A stretch of DNA of 64,000 nucleotides from RYN-230 sp963851025 (lineage in GTDB: Bacteria; Actinomycetota; Actinomycetes; Streptosporangiales; Streptosporangiaceae), in assembly GCA_963851025.1 (NCBI GenBank), contig CAWKOA010000007.1, positions 62,001 to 126,000 on the forward strand, written 5' to 3'. The translations under genes were made by a program, and so were the position numbers. Below are positions 1 to 7,600 of the stretch, piece by piece. The first letter of the stretch is position 1. Every line of letters starts with the position of its first letter. The notes beneath the pieces are model-generated. The model saw only the letters and a list, made by a program, of their open reading frames with translations, ran no database searches and had not been told where the DNA came from.

Positions 1-231
1 GGCGTCCAGCGCGTTCGAGACCTGCCACAGGTACGAGGCGGGCGGGGCGTCCACGGCGACCAGGGCCGCGATCTTGACCAGGCTGAAGGCGCGGGCATCC
101 AGCCCGCTGTTCTCCTGCAGGGCGTCGCGCAGTTCGAGCGCCTCGCCGAGGACCTCCAGGTCGCCCAGGGCCAGGCCGGACAGCGCGTCCCGGGTGGCCG
201 GGTCCACGTCGGCATTGACAGGCATGGTCAT
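1..231 (-). CDS. Carboxymuconolactone decarboxylase (AhpD-like) family protein, partial
   Basis: The reverse strand reads from ATG at 231 to the window edge, so the C-terminus is missing. The visible 77 residues start MTMPVNADVDP and contain the helical segment LDARAFSLVKIAALVAVDAP followed by SYLWQVSNALDA, which resembles the N-terminal half of CMD/AhpD-like proteins. The start is set by AGAGGA seven bases upstream; the second in-frame ATG at 225 has no better ribosome site. The CxxC of redox-active AhpD proteins, if present, would lie outside the window, so a peroxidase partner role cannot be judged. Family assignment is by pattern recognition only. Confidence 0.6.
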   Translation of the reverse strand, partial: MTMPVNADVDPATRDALSGLALGDLEVLGEALELRDALQENSGLDARAFSLVKIAALVAVDAPPASYLWQVSNALDA

Positions 232-409
232 GTTCCGTTCCTCTCGCTGGGTAGTGGCGGCGGGCCGTCACGGGTTCCCGGTTCTCACGTTCGCGGGTCC
301 CCCGGTCTGGGCGGGTTTCCCCGGATCTGACGTTCGCGCGCATCCGGGCCGCGCGCGCCACCCCGCGCGGGTGAGGCGGGAGGCGTCACGGGCCACCCAG
401 GCTGGCGGG

Positions 410-1294
410 ATGACGAACCCGGCGGGCCAGCTCAGGCTGCTCCCCCCGGGCCGGGAGTCCGGGACGCGGCGTTACGGCATGCCTGCTGCTGATCCTGGTC
501 GTCACCTACCTGCTGTCCGCGTTCACGGTGGGCGACCTGGTCAGCGCCGTGCAGGTGCTGCTGTTCCTGGCCGTCGTGCTGATCGCGCTGCGCAACGGCC
601 GGTTCGCGCCGCACGACCGCGCGGGCCGTCGGGGTGGGCCTGCTGCTCGGCTCGGTCGTCGGCGGCCATCCTCCAGGTGGTCGACCCGAGCGGTCCCGGC
701 GGCCGCGCTGGCCAGCGCGTGGACGGCGCTGATCCTGCTGCTGGCCGTGTTCTTCATCGTCCGGCAGGTGCTGGCCCAGCCGGAGATCACCGCTGCAGAG
801 CATCTTCGGCGTGCTGAGCGCCTACATGATGATCGGGCTGATCTTCGCCGCGGTGTACGTCGCGATGTGGAAGTTCAGCTCGGACCCGTCGTTTTTCGCC
901 AACGGGGACAAGCCGAACAGCAAGCTGTTCCAGTACTTCAGCTTCACCACGCTGACCACGCTGGGGTACGGGGACTTCACGGCCGCCGGGGACGGCGGGC
1001 CGGGCGGTCGCCGTGCTGGAGGCCATGGTCGGCCAGATGTTCCTGGCCACCCTGGTCGCCCGGCTGGTGGCCGGCTTCCGCTGGTCGGACCGGGCCGCCG
1101 CCCGGCGAGGCGGCCACCCGGCGAGCACGGAGCCGGCGAGTACCGGGCCGGCGAGCAACGGGCCGGCCGGCGCGGGGCCGGAGGCGGGCCTCGGGCCAGG
1201 CCCGCTCCGGGCCGGCCAGCAGCGGATCGGCCAGCAACGGGCGCACCAGTCCGGGCCCGTCCCGGGCGCAAGCAGGCCTCGGCGGCTGGGCTGA
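410..1294 (+). pseudogene. Two-pore-type potassium channel protein, several frameshifts
   Basis: A membrane ion channel is spread over three forward frames. In order one sees MTNPAGQLRLLPPG, a hydrophobic stretch (LLLILVVTYLLSAFTVGDLV), a second (LILLLAVFFIVRQVLA), a third (SAYMMIGLIFAAVYVAMWKF), a pore loop with selectivity filter TLTTLGYGDF near 950-980, and a last helix EAMVGQMFLATLVARLVAGF. The tail is rich in Gly, Pro, Ala and Ser and ends at 1294. Frame changes fall near 480, 610-680, 785 and 1000; removing one G from the GGG near 998 restores the frame after the filter. It is either a decayed channel gene or an intact one with sequencing indels. Confidence 0.7.
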
Positions 1295-1476
1295 TCCGGC
1301 TGAGCCCGCCGGGCGCGGTGCGCGGGCGGGGAACGAGTCCGCGCCGGGGCGGGCGGAATGGGGCCGGGGGGTCAGGCCCGGCCCCCGCCGCCCGCCCGGC
1401 TGACCGGAACTGAGCTGGACCGCAATCAGGCGGTCCTGAGCACCGCCGATGGCGCGGGCCCAGGACCGCCCCGGGG

Positions 1477-1941
1477 TCACAGGACTTCCTTGATCTCCCG
1501 CCCGTGCATGGCCAGCGCGTAGATGATCACGATGTCCAGGGCGATGAGGATGACGCCCCAGACCGGGTAGGCGGCGATGAACGCCAGGTTGATGACGGCG
1601 CTGATCACCGCGAGCGCGATGCCGACCACGCGGGCCCAGGTCTGCCCGGCCAGCACCCCGAAGCCGACCAGGACGAACAGGACGCCGAGCGCCATGTGCG
1701 CCCAGCCCCACCCCAGGTAGTTGACGTGCAGGGCCAGGTGACTGCTCGTCACCGCGTAGTAGCTCCGCTCGAAGAGCGCCACCAGGCCGTCGATGACGTG
1801 GAAGGCACCCTCGATGATCATCACGACCCCGGCGAAGACGACCCAGCCCACCCAGCCGGTGGGCTGGGCGGCCGCGCGGGTGCCCCGGTAGCCGGCAGGC
1901 CGGTCCGTTCCTGGCGTCCGTTCCGCTTGCGTATCACTCAT
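1477..1941 (-). CDS. DUF7144 family four-helix membrane protein
   Basis: This 154-residue protein has a polar N-terminus (1-28) and four hydrophobic segments, roughly residues 30-52, 75-98, 103-122 and 125-145. The pattern GWVVFAGVVMIIEGAFHVIDGLVALF followed by a tyrosine-rich loop and WGWAHMALGVL is typical of the actinobacterial DUF7144 family, whose function is unknown. ATG at 1941 is preceded by GGGAG about 11 bases upstream. It stands alone, convergent with the channel remnant. Confidence 0.75.
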   Translation of the reverse strand: MSDTQAERTPGTDRPAGYRGTRAAAQPTGWVGWVVFAGVVMIIEGAFHVIDGLVALFERSYYAVTSSHLALHVNYLGWGWAHMALGVLFVLVGFGVLAGQTWARVVGIALAVISAVINLAFIAAYPVWGVILIALDIVIIYALAMHGREIKEVL

Positions 1942-2111
1942 ATCGTGTCAACTCCCTCGATGGCGTGGGAGGCACGGGGGCCGGTTCCGGCCCGGCCGTG
2001 CCGGTTACCGGAGTCTTGTTCCCCTCGACCGTTGCGGCCGGTTTCCACGCTTCCGGGACAGCTATCGGCAGGCATCACCCCGGGTGGGTGAAACGCCCCC
2101 TCTGCCCCGTG

Positions 2112-3063
2112 TCACCCCAGCTCAGGGGCGGCATCGCGGTGCAGGAACCGGAGCCGGGCCGAGCGGGCATCCCAGGTGTAGACCACTGCTGTCCCGGCGA
2201 TCAGATCGTGCAGGGCCCGGCGATCTCGTTGCAGAAAAATGCCCGAGGAAGCCGAGCCCGAAGAGCAGGAAGCTCAGCGGGAAGGCCAGGGTGCGGATCA
2301 CCGCGCGGCGCGGGCCGGCCTCGCTGCCGTCGGCCGCCACCACCTTGACCCCGAGCAGCGCCATGCCCACGGTCTTGCCGCTCGCCCCCCAGGAGTACGC
2401 GAAATAGAGGAATTCCCAGGCCGCGAACGCGATCGCGACGGGCAGGTCGTTCCGGTTCCAGGAGATCGAGTGCCCGGTGAAGATGCTGGCCGCGAAGGAG
2501 ATCGCCGCCAGGGCCAGCATGAACACGCCCGTGCTCGCCCCCAGGTCCGCGACGTAGGCCACGAACCTGGAGACCCCGCCGCCGAAATGCGGCCGCGGCG
2601 CCGGCTGGTCGCGGCGCAGCAGCCGGGCCACCCAGCGGGCGATCCATTCGTCCAGGCCGACCGCCTGGCTGCGGACCGCATCCAGCGCATCGCTCGCGAC
2701 ACTGCCCGACGAGCGGGCGATCATCGCGCCGATGTCGGTGTTCTCGGCCAGCTTGTCGACGTCGATCCGCCCGGCGATGGCGTTCACGTCGATCCGGTCG
2801 GCGAGCGCGTTCACGTCCACCCGGGCCAGCACCTCGTTGAGATCGACCTTGGCCAGGATCTTGTCCACGTCGACCCGGTCCACAACGCCGTTGACGTCGA
2901 CCCGGTCCACCAGGGCGTTGACGTCGATCTGCGCCAGCAGGGCGTTCACGTCGAGGCTGCGGACGACCAGGTCGATGACCCGCTCGGCGGTCCGCTCGGC
3001 CAGGGCCTCGGCGGGGTCGGTCACGCGCTTGCCCATCGCGCGCAAGCCCTGCAGTGGGTCCAT
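2112..3063 (-). CDS. RDD family membrane protein with nine 9-residue repeats, one frameshift
   Basis: After a short helix (17-36), residues 38-118 are nine back-to-back nonapeptides of the form D-[VIL]-[ND]-x-[LIV]-[LVA]-x-[RQK]-[VI], for example DVNALVDRV and DLNEVLARV. A linker (SVASDALDAVRSQAVGLDEW) leads to an RDD domain with three membrane segments (near 173-193, 205-228 and 262-285). The open frame breaks near 2241 and runs on to 2122; dropping one G there restores a normal RDD C-terminus (FLQRDRRALHDLIAG, then VYTWDAR) ending at TGA 2112-2114. RDD proteins are poorly understood membrane proteins. A paralogous locus lies at 16267-17300. Confidence 0.8.
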
Positions 3064-3216
3064 GGGGGTCAGCCTTTCTGGAGCAGCCCAACCAGCCCGT
3101 CGATGGCAACGATAAGGCCCGCCGCCACCGGGGAACCGGTCACCGCCACGGGCCGCAGCGCGGTCGGCGAGATGGCCGCCTGGACCGCCAGGCCGGCCGC
3201 GTCGATCAGCATCCGG

Positions 3217-4659
3217 TCAGCCGCCGTGGTGGCCGACGGCTTGCGGCTGGGCCGCAGGCGCGACCGGAGGCCTGCCGATCAGCTCGATGAGGCCGAGAAC
3301 GACGAGCAGCAGGACCGCGAGGACGATGGCGACCGCAGCGGTCGGGCGGCCCCAGAACACGAAGATCAGGGCGAACAGGGCCACCGCGGCGATGCGCAGC
3401 GCGTGCCGGTGGGCGTACGTCCAGCTTCCCACCGGCCCGGTGCGCAGCCCGGCCCGTTCCCCGCTGGACCGGAGCCAGCCCAGCGCGCCGCTGACCGCGC
3501 CGCGCGCCTTGACCGCGGTGACCGACGGGCCGGTGAAGAACGCCGCGATGGCCACGATCAGGCCGACGACCAGCAGGGTGCGCAGGCCGTCCTTGATGAA
3601 CCGGACCAGGGTGTCGTACATGACCGCGGCCGCGTTGGCCGGCAGCACGCTGCTCGGCACGCTGTTCAGGTAGATGCTGCGGGCGATGGCCAGCGCGATG
3701 CCGAGCACGGCCATGGACGCGGCGAAGCCGAGCCCGGCGCCGATCAGCGCCCGCCGGTGACTGCGCGCGATGTAGACCCCGGCCGCGATCAGCAGCAGGG
3801 TCAGGATGGGCAGGACGATCTTGAGGTCGTTCAGGAGCCGGTAGCCGCTCTGCGCCTTGACCAGGTACTTCGCGGAGAACAACCCGACCGTGGGGTTGAT
3901 CGCCGGGATGTTGTTGACCAGCGTGAATCCCTTGGCGGCCAGGTCCTTCTTGACCACGTCGATGAACGGGCCGAGGTTCATCACGACCTGGCCGTTGCTG
4001 ATCGTGATGGCCCCGTTGCCCTGGCCGGAGAGGGCCTTGACCAGCTGGGCGTGCACGTTCCGGTTGACCTGCACCCACAGGTTCGCCACCTGCGGGCTGG
4101 CGACGATCTTGGCGACCTGGGTGTGAATGAAGCCGCCTACCGCGCCAGCCAGCGAGCCGGAGAACGTGTGCAGCAGCGTGCCGACCCTGGTCAGCCCCTT
4201 GCTGGACAGCGCGTCCGCGGCCTGGTTGGTCAGCGCCTGGACGTGGATATGGGCGTTGATCTGGGCCGTGATCTTGTCCGTCAGCGCGCTCTGCACGGCG
4301 GGCTCGTGGATGAGCGGGGCCACGTTCTCCACGTAGCGGTTGGTGTCGGACACCTGGTTGGCGGTCCAGACCGCGATCACGGAGACCGGGCCGAGGATGC
4401 AGCCCAGCACGATCAGCAGGGTCGCGACCGGGCCGCGCCAGCCCGGCCGGTGACGCCGGCCCGCGCCCGCCGGGCCGCCCGGCCCGCCCTCCGGCGGGGA
4501 CGGCCGGGAACGCAGGGCCGCGTTCTCGGCGCGCAGCCGCTCGAGCTCGGCTCGTTCGTCCGCGCCGAGGGCACCAGCGTCCTGTGCTGTCAGCTGACCC
4601 TTCGCTGCACTATCGCCTGCAGCATTACCGGCTGCAGCACTATCGCCACCATCAGACAC
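3217..4659 (-). CDS. Multi-pass membrane protein of unknown function with N-terminal coiled coil
   Basis: The protein has about 480 residues. Residues 1-30 are Ala/Gly-rich and polar, a short heptad-like stretch (ADERAELERLRAENAAL) follows, and the first membrane helix begins near residue 75 (VATLLIVLGCILGPVSVIAV). Then comes a large extracytoplasmic region of about 160 residues and at least five more helices. Such proteins occur in other actinomycetes as integral membrane proteins of unknown role. GTG at 4659 is chosen because AGGAGG sits eight bases upstream; the longer frame to 4716 would run into the stem-loop at 4699-4754. It lies 150 bases downstream of the RDD gene, in the same direction. 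Confidence 0.7.
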   Translation of the reverse strand: MSDGGDSAAAGNAAGDSAAKGQLTAQDAGALGADERAELERLRAENAALRSRPSPPEGGPGGPAGAGRRHRPGWRGPVATLLIVLGCILGPVSVIAVWTANQVSDTNRYVENVAPLIHEPAVQSALTDKITAQINAHIHVQALTNQAADALSSKGLTRVGTLLHTFSGSLAGAVGGFIHTQVAKIVASPQVANLWVQVNRNVHAQLVKALSGQGNGAITISNGQVVMNLGPFIDVVKKDLAAKGFTLVNNIPAINPTVGLFSAKYLVKAQSGYRLLNDLKIVLPILTLLLIAAGVYIARSHRRALIGAGLGFAASMAVLGIALAIARSIYLNSVPSSVLPANAAAVMYDTLVRFIKDGLRTLLVVGLIVAIAAFFTGPSVTAVKARGAVSGALGWLRSSGERAGLRTGPVGSWTYAHRHALRIAAVALFALIFVFWGRPTAAVAIVLAVLLLVVLGLIELIGRPPVAPAAQPQAVGHHGG

Positions 4660-4698
4660 TGGCCACCTCCTGGCTCCCCTTACTGGGAGCGCTTGGAA

Positions 4699-4754
4699 GC
4701 CTGCCGCCGCGGGCACCTGTGCCCCCCGGTTGCGGGTGCCCCTCGGCGGCAGGC
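4699..4754 (-). promoter_or_regulatory. Large imperfect stem-loop upstream of the membrane protein gene
   Basis: The arm 4699-4717 (GCCTGCCGCCG, then GGGCACC) pairs with 4735-4754 (GGTGCCC, then CGGCGGCAGGC), leaving a loop of about 17 bases. It lies about 40 bases before the GTG start at 4659. It could be a 5' leader structure or a transcription block. No T-run follows it in either direction, so a classical terminator is less likely. Confidence 0.45.
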
Positions 4755-5104
4755 GTGATCAATCTCGCTGAGGCGGCCCCCTGGTACCTCCCCCGTACCG
4801 GGTGAAAGACCGGGCTGGTCCGCCGGGCGGCCGCGAGCGCCGGCCCGGCGGGCGGTCACTGTGTCCGGGCGTGTCCGGCTCTGCGCGCCTGGCCGCGGGC
4901 GCCGCGGTGGTCCGGAACGCCGGATTCGCGGGTGGCCGCCGGGAGGGGTGCCCGGAACGGCTCACCCGCAGAGGGTGAGGTAGGCCGGCGCCGGGGCGGC
5001 CATAGTCCAGCGATAGAGAGATATGAGCGCCCCAGCCCGCAGTGCACGGCGGCCGGCTAGGACGCCGCGACCCGGCCACGGGTGGCATGACCTAGGAGGG
5101 CGCT
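4755..5104. other. Intergenic, no gene seen
   Basis: About 350 GC-rich bases separate two divergent genes. The short open frames here lack family resemblance and ribosome sites. The right end carries the AGGAGGG ribosome site of the next gene (near 5093-5100). Confidence 0.5.
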
Positions 5105-5343
5105 GTGACTATCGGCGGAAGCGCGGCACTGATCATCATCGGTGCGATTCTCCGCTTTGCTGTCACCTGGTCGCCCAAGAACGTCGACTTGCAGGTCATC
5201 GGCGTGATCTTGATGATCGGCGGGGTGGTGATGATCGGCGGGGTGGCCTGTGCGTCGCCATCGGCCTGATGATCATGCGGCGGCGCGACCGGGGCGCGGC
5301 CCAGGTGACCGAGGAGCGCCGGTACGTCGAACCGCCGATGTAA
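5105..5343 (+). CDS. DUF6458 family small membrane protein, frameshifted
   Basis: GTG at 5105 follows AGGAGGG by about six bases. The start (TIGGSAALIIIGAILRFAV, then TWSPKNVDLQVIGVILMIGG) matches the DUF6458 pattern: a short N-terminal helix, a loop with VDLQ, and a second helix. The frame closes early near 5268; shifting by one base near 5250 continues as VAIGLMIMRRRDRG and ends in the basic/acidic tail EERRYVEPPM with stop at 5341-5343. Function of the family is unknown. The frameshift may be a one-base deletion in the sequence. Confidence 0.65.
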
Positions 5344-5431
5344 CCGGCCGGACCGTCCGCTGAACCGCCAGGTTCCCGGAACCGCCTGCTGACGTACGTC
5401 ATCGGCGGGTGCACAATCGTGCTGGGGCCCA

Positions 5432-5467
5432 GGTAAGCGTTTCTGGTCACTGGCGGGTTAACTGGTG
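5432..5467 (+). promoter_or_regulatory. ECF-type promoter with leaderless GTG start, copy 1
   Basis: GGTAAGCGT (5432-5440), 16 bases, GTTAAC (5457-5462), four bases, then GTG at 5467. The same geometry recurs at 6724 and, on the reverse strand, at 16224. A -10 box this close to the GTG implies a leaderless or nearly leaderless transcript. Because the gene downstream is itself an ECF sigma factor, autoregulation is inferred. Confidence 0.7.
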
Positions 5468-5964
5468 TGAGCCAAGGCAACGCCGAGTTCGACGCGTTCT
5501 TCGCGGCCAGCTGGGAGCCCTGCCTGCGGGCGGTGGCCGCCAGCACCGGCAGCATGACGCTGGCCGAGGACCAGGTCGCGGAGGCGTTCGCCCGGGCGTG
5601 GGCGTCCTGGCCCAAGGTCAGCCATCATCCAGCGCCCCGGGCCTGGGTCGTCCGGACCGCGCTCAACGCCGGGGCGTCCGCGTGGCATCGCCGCCGCAAG
5701 GAAACCGCGCTGGCCAGTAATGACATCGCGGCGGCCGACAGCCAGGGAACCGGCCTGGACGCTGCCGTGCTCACCGCGCTGCGCCGCCTGCCCGGCCGCC
5801 AGCGGGAGGTGATCGTGCTGCGTGTCTTCCTCGACCTGGACATCGACACGACCGCCAGGCAGCTCGGCATCGCGCCGGGAACGGTCCGGGCTCACCTATC
5901 GCGGGCCATGACGGCCCTGCGCGGCGAGCTCGCACCCAGCATGATCACGGAGATCGGACGATGA
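5467..5964 (+). CDS. SigE-like ECF RNA polymerase sigma factor
   Basis: This 165-residue sigma-70 protein has region 2 near residues 6-70 (FDAFFAASWEPCLRAVAAST, then AEDQVAEAFARAWASW) and region 4 near 97-150 (LRRLPGRQREVIVLRVFLDL, then TARQLGIAPGTVRAHLSRAM). It would direct RNA polymerase to a small set of promoters. The GTG start lies four bases after a -10-like GTTAAC. Its 3' end overlaps the next gene by four bases (ATGA), the usual arrangement with a cognate membrane-bound regulator. Identical promoters occur upstream of the ABC ATPase at 6759 and the peptidase at 16189, which suggests those are its targets. Confidence 0.9.
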   Translation: MSQGNAEFDAFFAASWEPCLRAVAASTGSMTLAEDQVAEAFARAWASWPKVSHHPAPRAWVVRTALNAGASAWHRRRKETALASNDIAAADSQGTGLDAAVLTALRRLPGRQREVIVLRVFLDLDIDTTARQLGIAPGTVRAHLSRAMTALRGELAPSMITEIGR

Positions 5965-6679
5965 ACCACGACGAGCACCCGGACGACTGCGCCCTGACCG
6001 CGGAGCTGGTCGATTCCCTGGCCGGGGTGGCCGTGCCCGAGCGGCCACCGCTGGCCGCGATCACCGGCCGGGGCCGCGTGCACCGGCGGCGGCGGCTCGC
6101 CGGCCTGGCGGGCCTCGGCGGTACCGTTGCCGCCGTGGTCGTCGCGCTGGCCCTCGGCCTGACCGGCGTTTTCGGTGCCGCCCCCGCCCGCGGTACCGGC
6201 ACGACCCGGACTGCGGCCTTCACCCTCACCAGCTACGTCAACGGCACCGTCGCGCTGAAACTGAGCCAGGTGTTCGACCCCGCCGCGCTGCAGCGGGCCC
6301 TCGCGCACCACGGCATCCCGGCTCTGGCCAGGACCGGCACGTACTGCTCGTCCAGCCCTGCGGTACCCGCCCTCGGCTCGGGTACTGCCCGCCCGGTACT
6401 GTCCGGGACTCACCGCGCGCGCCAGTGCCCGGAATGCTCATCCAGAGCGGGAACTGGCCGGTCAAGCCCAGTCAGCTGGCCCCATCGATGACCCCATCAC
6501 GATGGTGATCGACCCCGCGGCGATGCCTTCCGGGACCGAGCTGTTCATCGGCAACTTCGACCTTGGCCACACCATCTTCGTCAGACCTCATCTACACCGG
6601 CTCCCACACCTGCCTCAACGGCCAGCTGCCGCCCGCTGTCGCCCGCTTGGACCGGCCCCCGTCAGCCGGGCACGGATGA
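5961..6679 (+). pseudogene. Single-pass membrane protein paired with the ECF sigma factor, frameshifted
   Basis: ATG at 5961 overlaps the sigma gene stop. The first frame gives a polar N-terminus (1-45, with LTAELVDSLAGVAVPERPPL), a membrane helix near 46-70 (LAGLAGLGGTVAAVVVALAL), and an outer domain starting TRTAAFTLTSYVNGTVALKL. The frame then breaks near 6360-6400. Further pieces of the outer domain appear in other frames (MLIQSGNWPVKPSQLAP; MVIDPAAMPSGTELFIGNFD; DLIYTGSHTCLNGQLPPAVA) up to a stop at 6677-6679. Position and topology suggest a regulator or sensor of the sigma factor, but no zinc-binding anti-sigma HxxxCxxC motif is visible, so that role is inferred. Confidence 0.55.
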
Positions 6680-6723
6680 TCCGCCCGCCTGCCCTCGCAT
6701 CGCGCAGACTCTTTCCAGGCTGA

Positions 6724-6759
6724 GGTAAGCGTTTCGGGCCATGGCCGGGTTAACGGGTG
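6724..6759 (+). promoter_or_regulatory. ECF-type promoter with leaderless GTG start, copy 2
   Basis: GGTAAGCGT (6724-6732), 16 bases, GTTAAC (6749-6754), four bases, GTG 6759. Spacings equal those of the copies at 5432 and 16224, and the similarity continues into the first codons (GTGAGCCAAG). Confidence 0.7.
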
Positions 6760-7592
6760 TGAGCCAAGACCACGCCGCGCTGGCCGCTGCGCACGGCGCA
6801 TCTGATGGTGGCCAGCCGTCGCAGGTCATGGTGGCGGCGGAGGGTATTTCCAGGACCTTCGGCAGCGGGCATACGGCCGTGCACGCCCTGCGGGGGGTGT
6901 CGTTCACGGTAGGCCGGGGCCAGCTCACGGCCTTGCGCGGGCGATCCGGCTCCGGCAAGACCACGCTGCTGAACATCATCGGCGGCCTGGACAGCCCGAC
7001 GGCGGGCCAGGTGCGGGTGGATGGCCGCGAGGTGAGCCGGATGACCGAGCGGGAGCGGCTGGCGCTGCGGCGGGACACGGTCGCCTTCATTTTCCAGTCC
7101 TTCGGGCTCATTCCCATGCTGTCCGCCGCCGAGAACGTCGGGATCCCGCTGCGCATCGCGGGCATGCGGCCCAGCGAGCGCCGGGAGCGGATCGCGGCCA
7201 TGCTGGCGCTGACCGGCTTGTCCAGCCATGCTGCGCACCGGCCGGGCGAGCTCTCCGGGGGCCAGCAGCAGCGGGTCGCCATCGCCCGCGCGCTGGCCGG
7301 CCGGCCAGGCCTGCTGATCGCGGACGAGCCGACCAGCCAGCTCGACCTGGAGACCGGCCGGCAGATCATGGGGCTGCTGCTGAGCGTGGTGCGCTCCGAG
7401 GGAATCACCGCCCTGGTCGCCACGCACGACGAGGCGCTCATCGACCTGGCCGACAGCGTCATTGTGCTGGAGGACGGCCACGTCGTGACCGGGCAGGCGG
7501 CCGGGCGCAGGCCCTGGCCGGGGACGCCGGAACCCAGGCCAGATGGTAAGCGCCCCATGCCCCAGCCTGATGCGGCCGCCCGGGCCGGATGA
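6759..7592 (+). CDS. ABC transporter ATP-binding protein, MacB/LolD type
   Basis: This 277-residue ATPase has Walker A GRSGSGKT (61-68), Q-loop glutamine near 113, signature LSGGQQQR (165-172), Walker B LLIADE (185-190) and H-loop ATHDE (221-225). The family drives mechanotransmission-type or lipoprotein/peptide export together with FtsX-like permeases rather than classic import. The leaderless GTG at 6759 sits directly behind the ECF-type promoter; the longer frame from 6741 would start inside the promoter. The permease gene follows nine bases after the stop. Unlike its permeases it is uninterrupted. Confidence 0.9.
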   Translation: MSQDHAALAAAHGASDGGQPSQVMVAAEGISRTFGSGHTAVHALRGVSFTVGRGQLTALRGRSGSGKTTLLNIIGGLDSPTAGQVRVDGREVSRMTERERLALRRDTVAFIFQSFGLIPMLSAAENVGIPLRIAGMRPSERRERIAAMLALTGLSSHAAHRPGELSGGQQQRVAIARALAGRPGLLIADEPTSQLDLETGRQIMGLLLSVVRSEGITALVATHDEALIDLADSVIVLEDGHVVTGQAAGRRPWPGTPEPRPDGKRPMPQPDAAARAG

Positions 7593-7600
7593 GCTGATCT

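Noticed and set aside
2239..4758. Long forward frame of 839 residues
   Set aside because: It is the opposite strand of the RDD and membrane genes; composition is Arg/Asp/Gly-rich without domains.
7545..7575. GGTAAGCG near the end of the ABC ATPase as a fourth ECF promoter
   Set aside because: No GTTAAC follows at the right distance; it lies within coding sequence.
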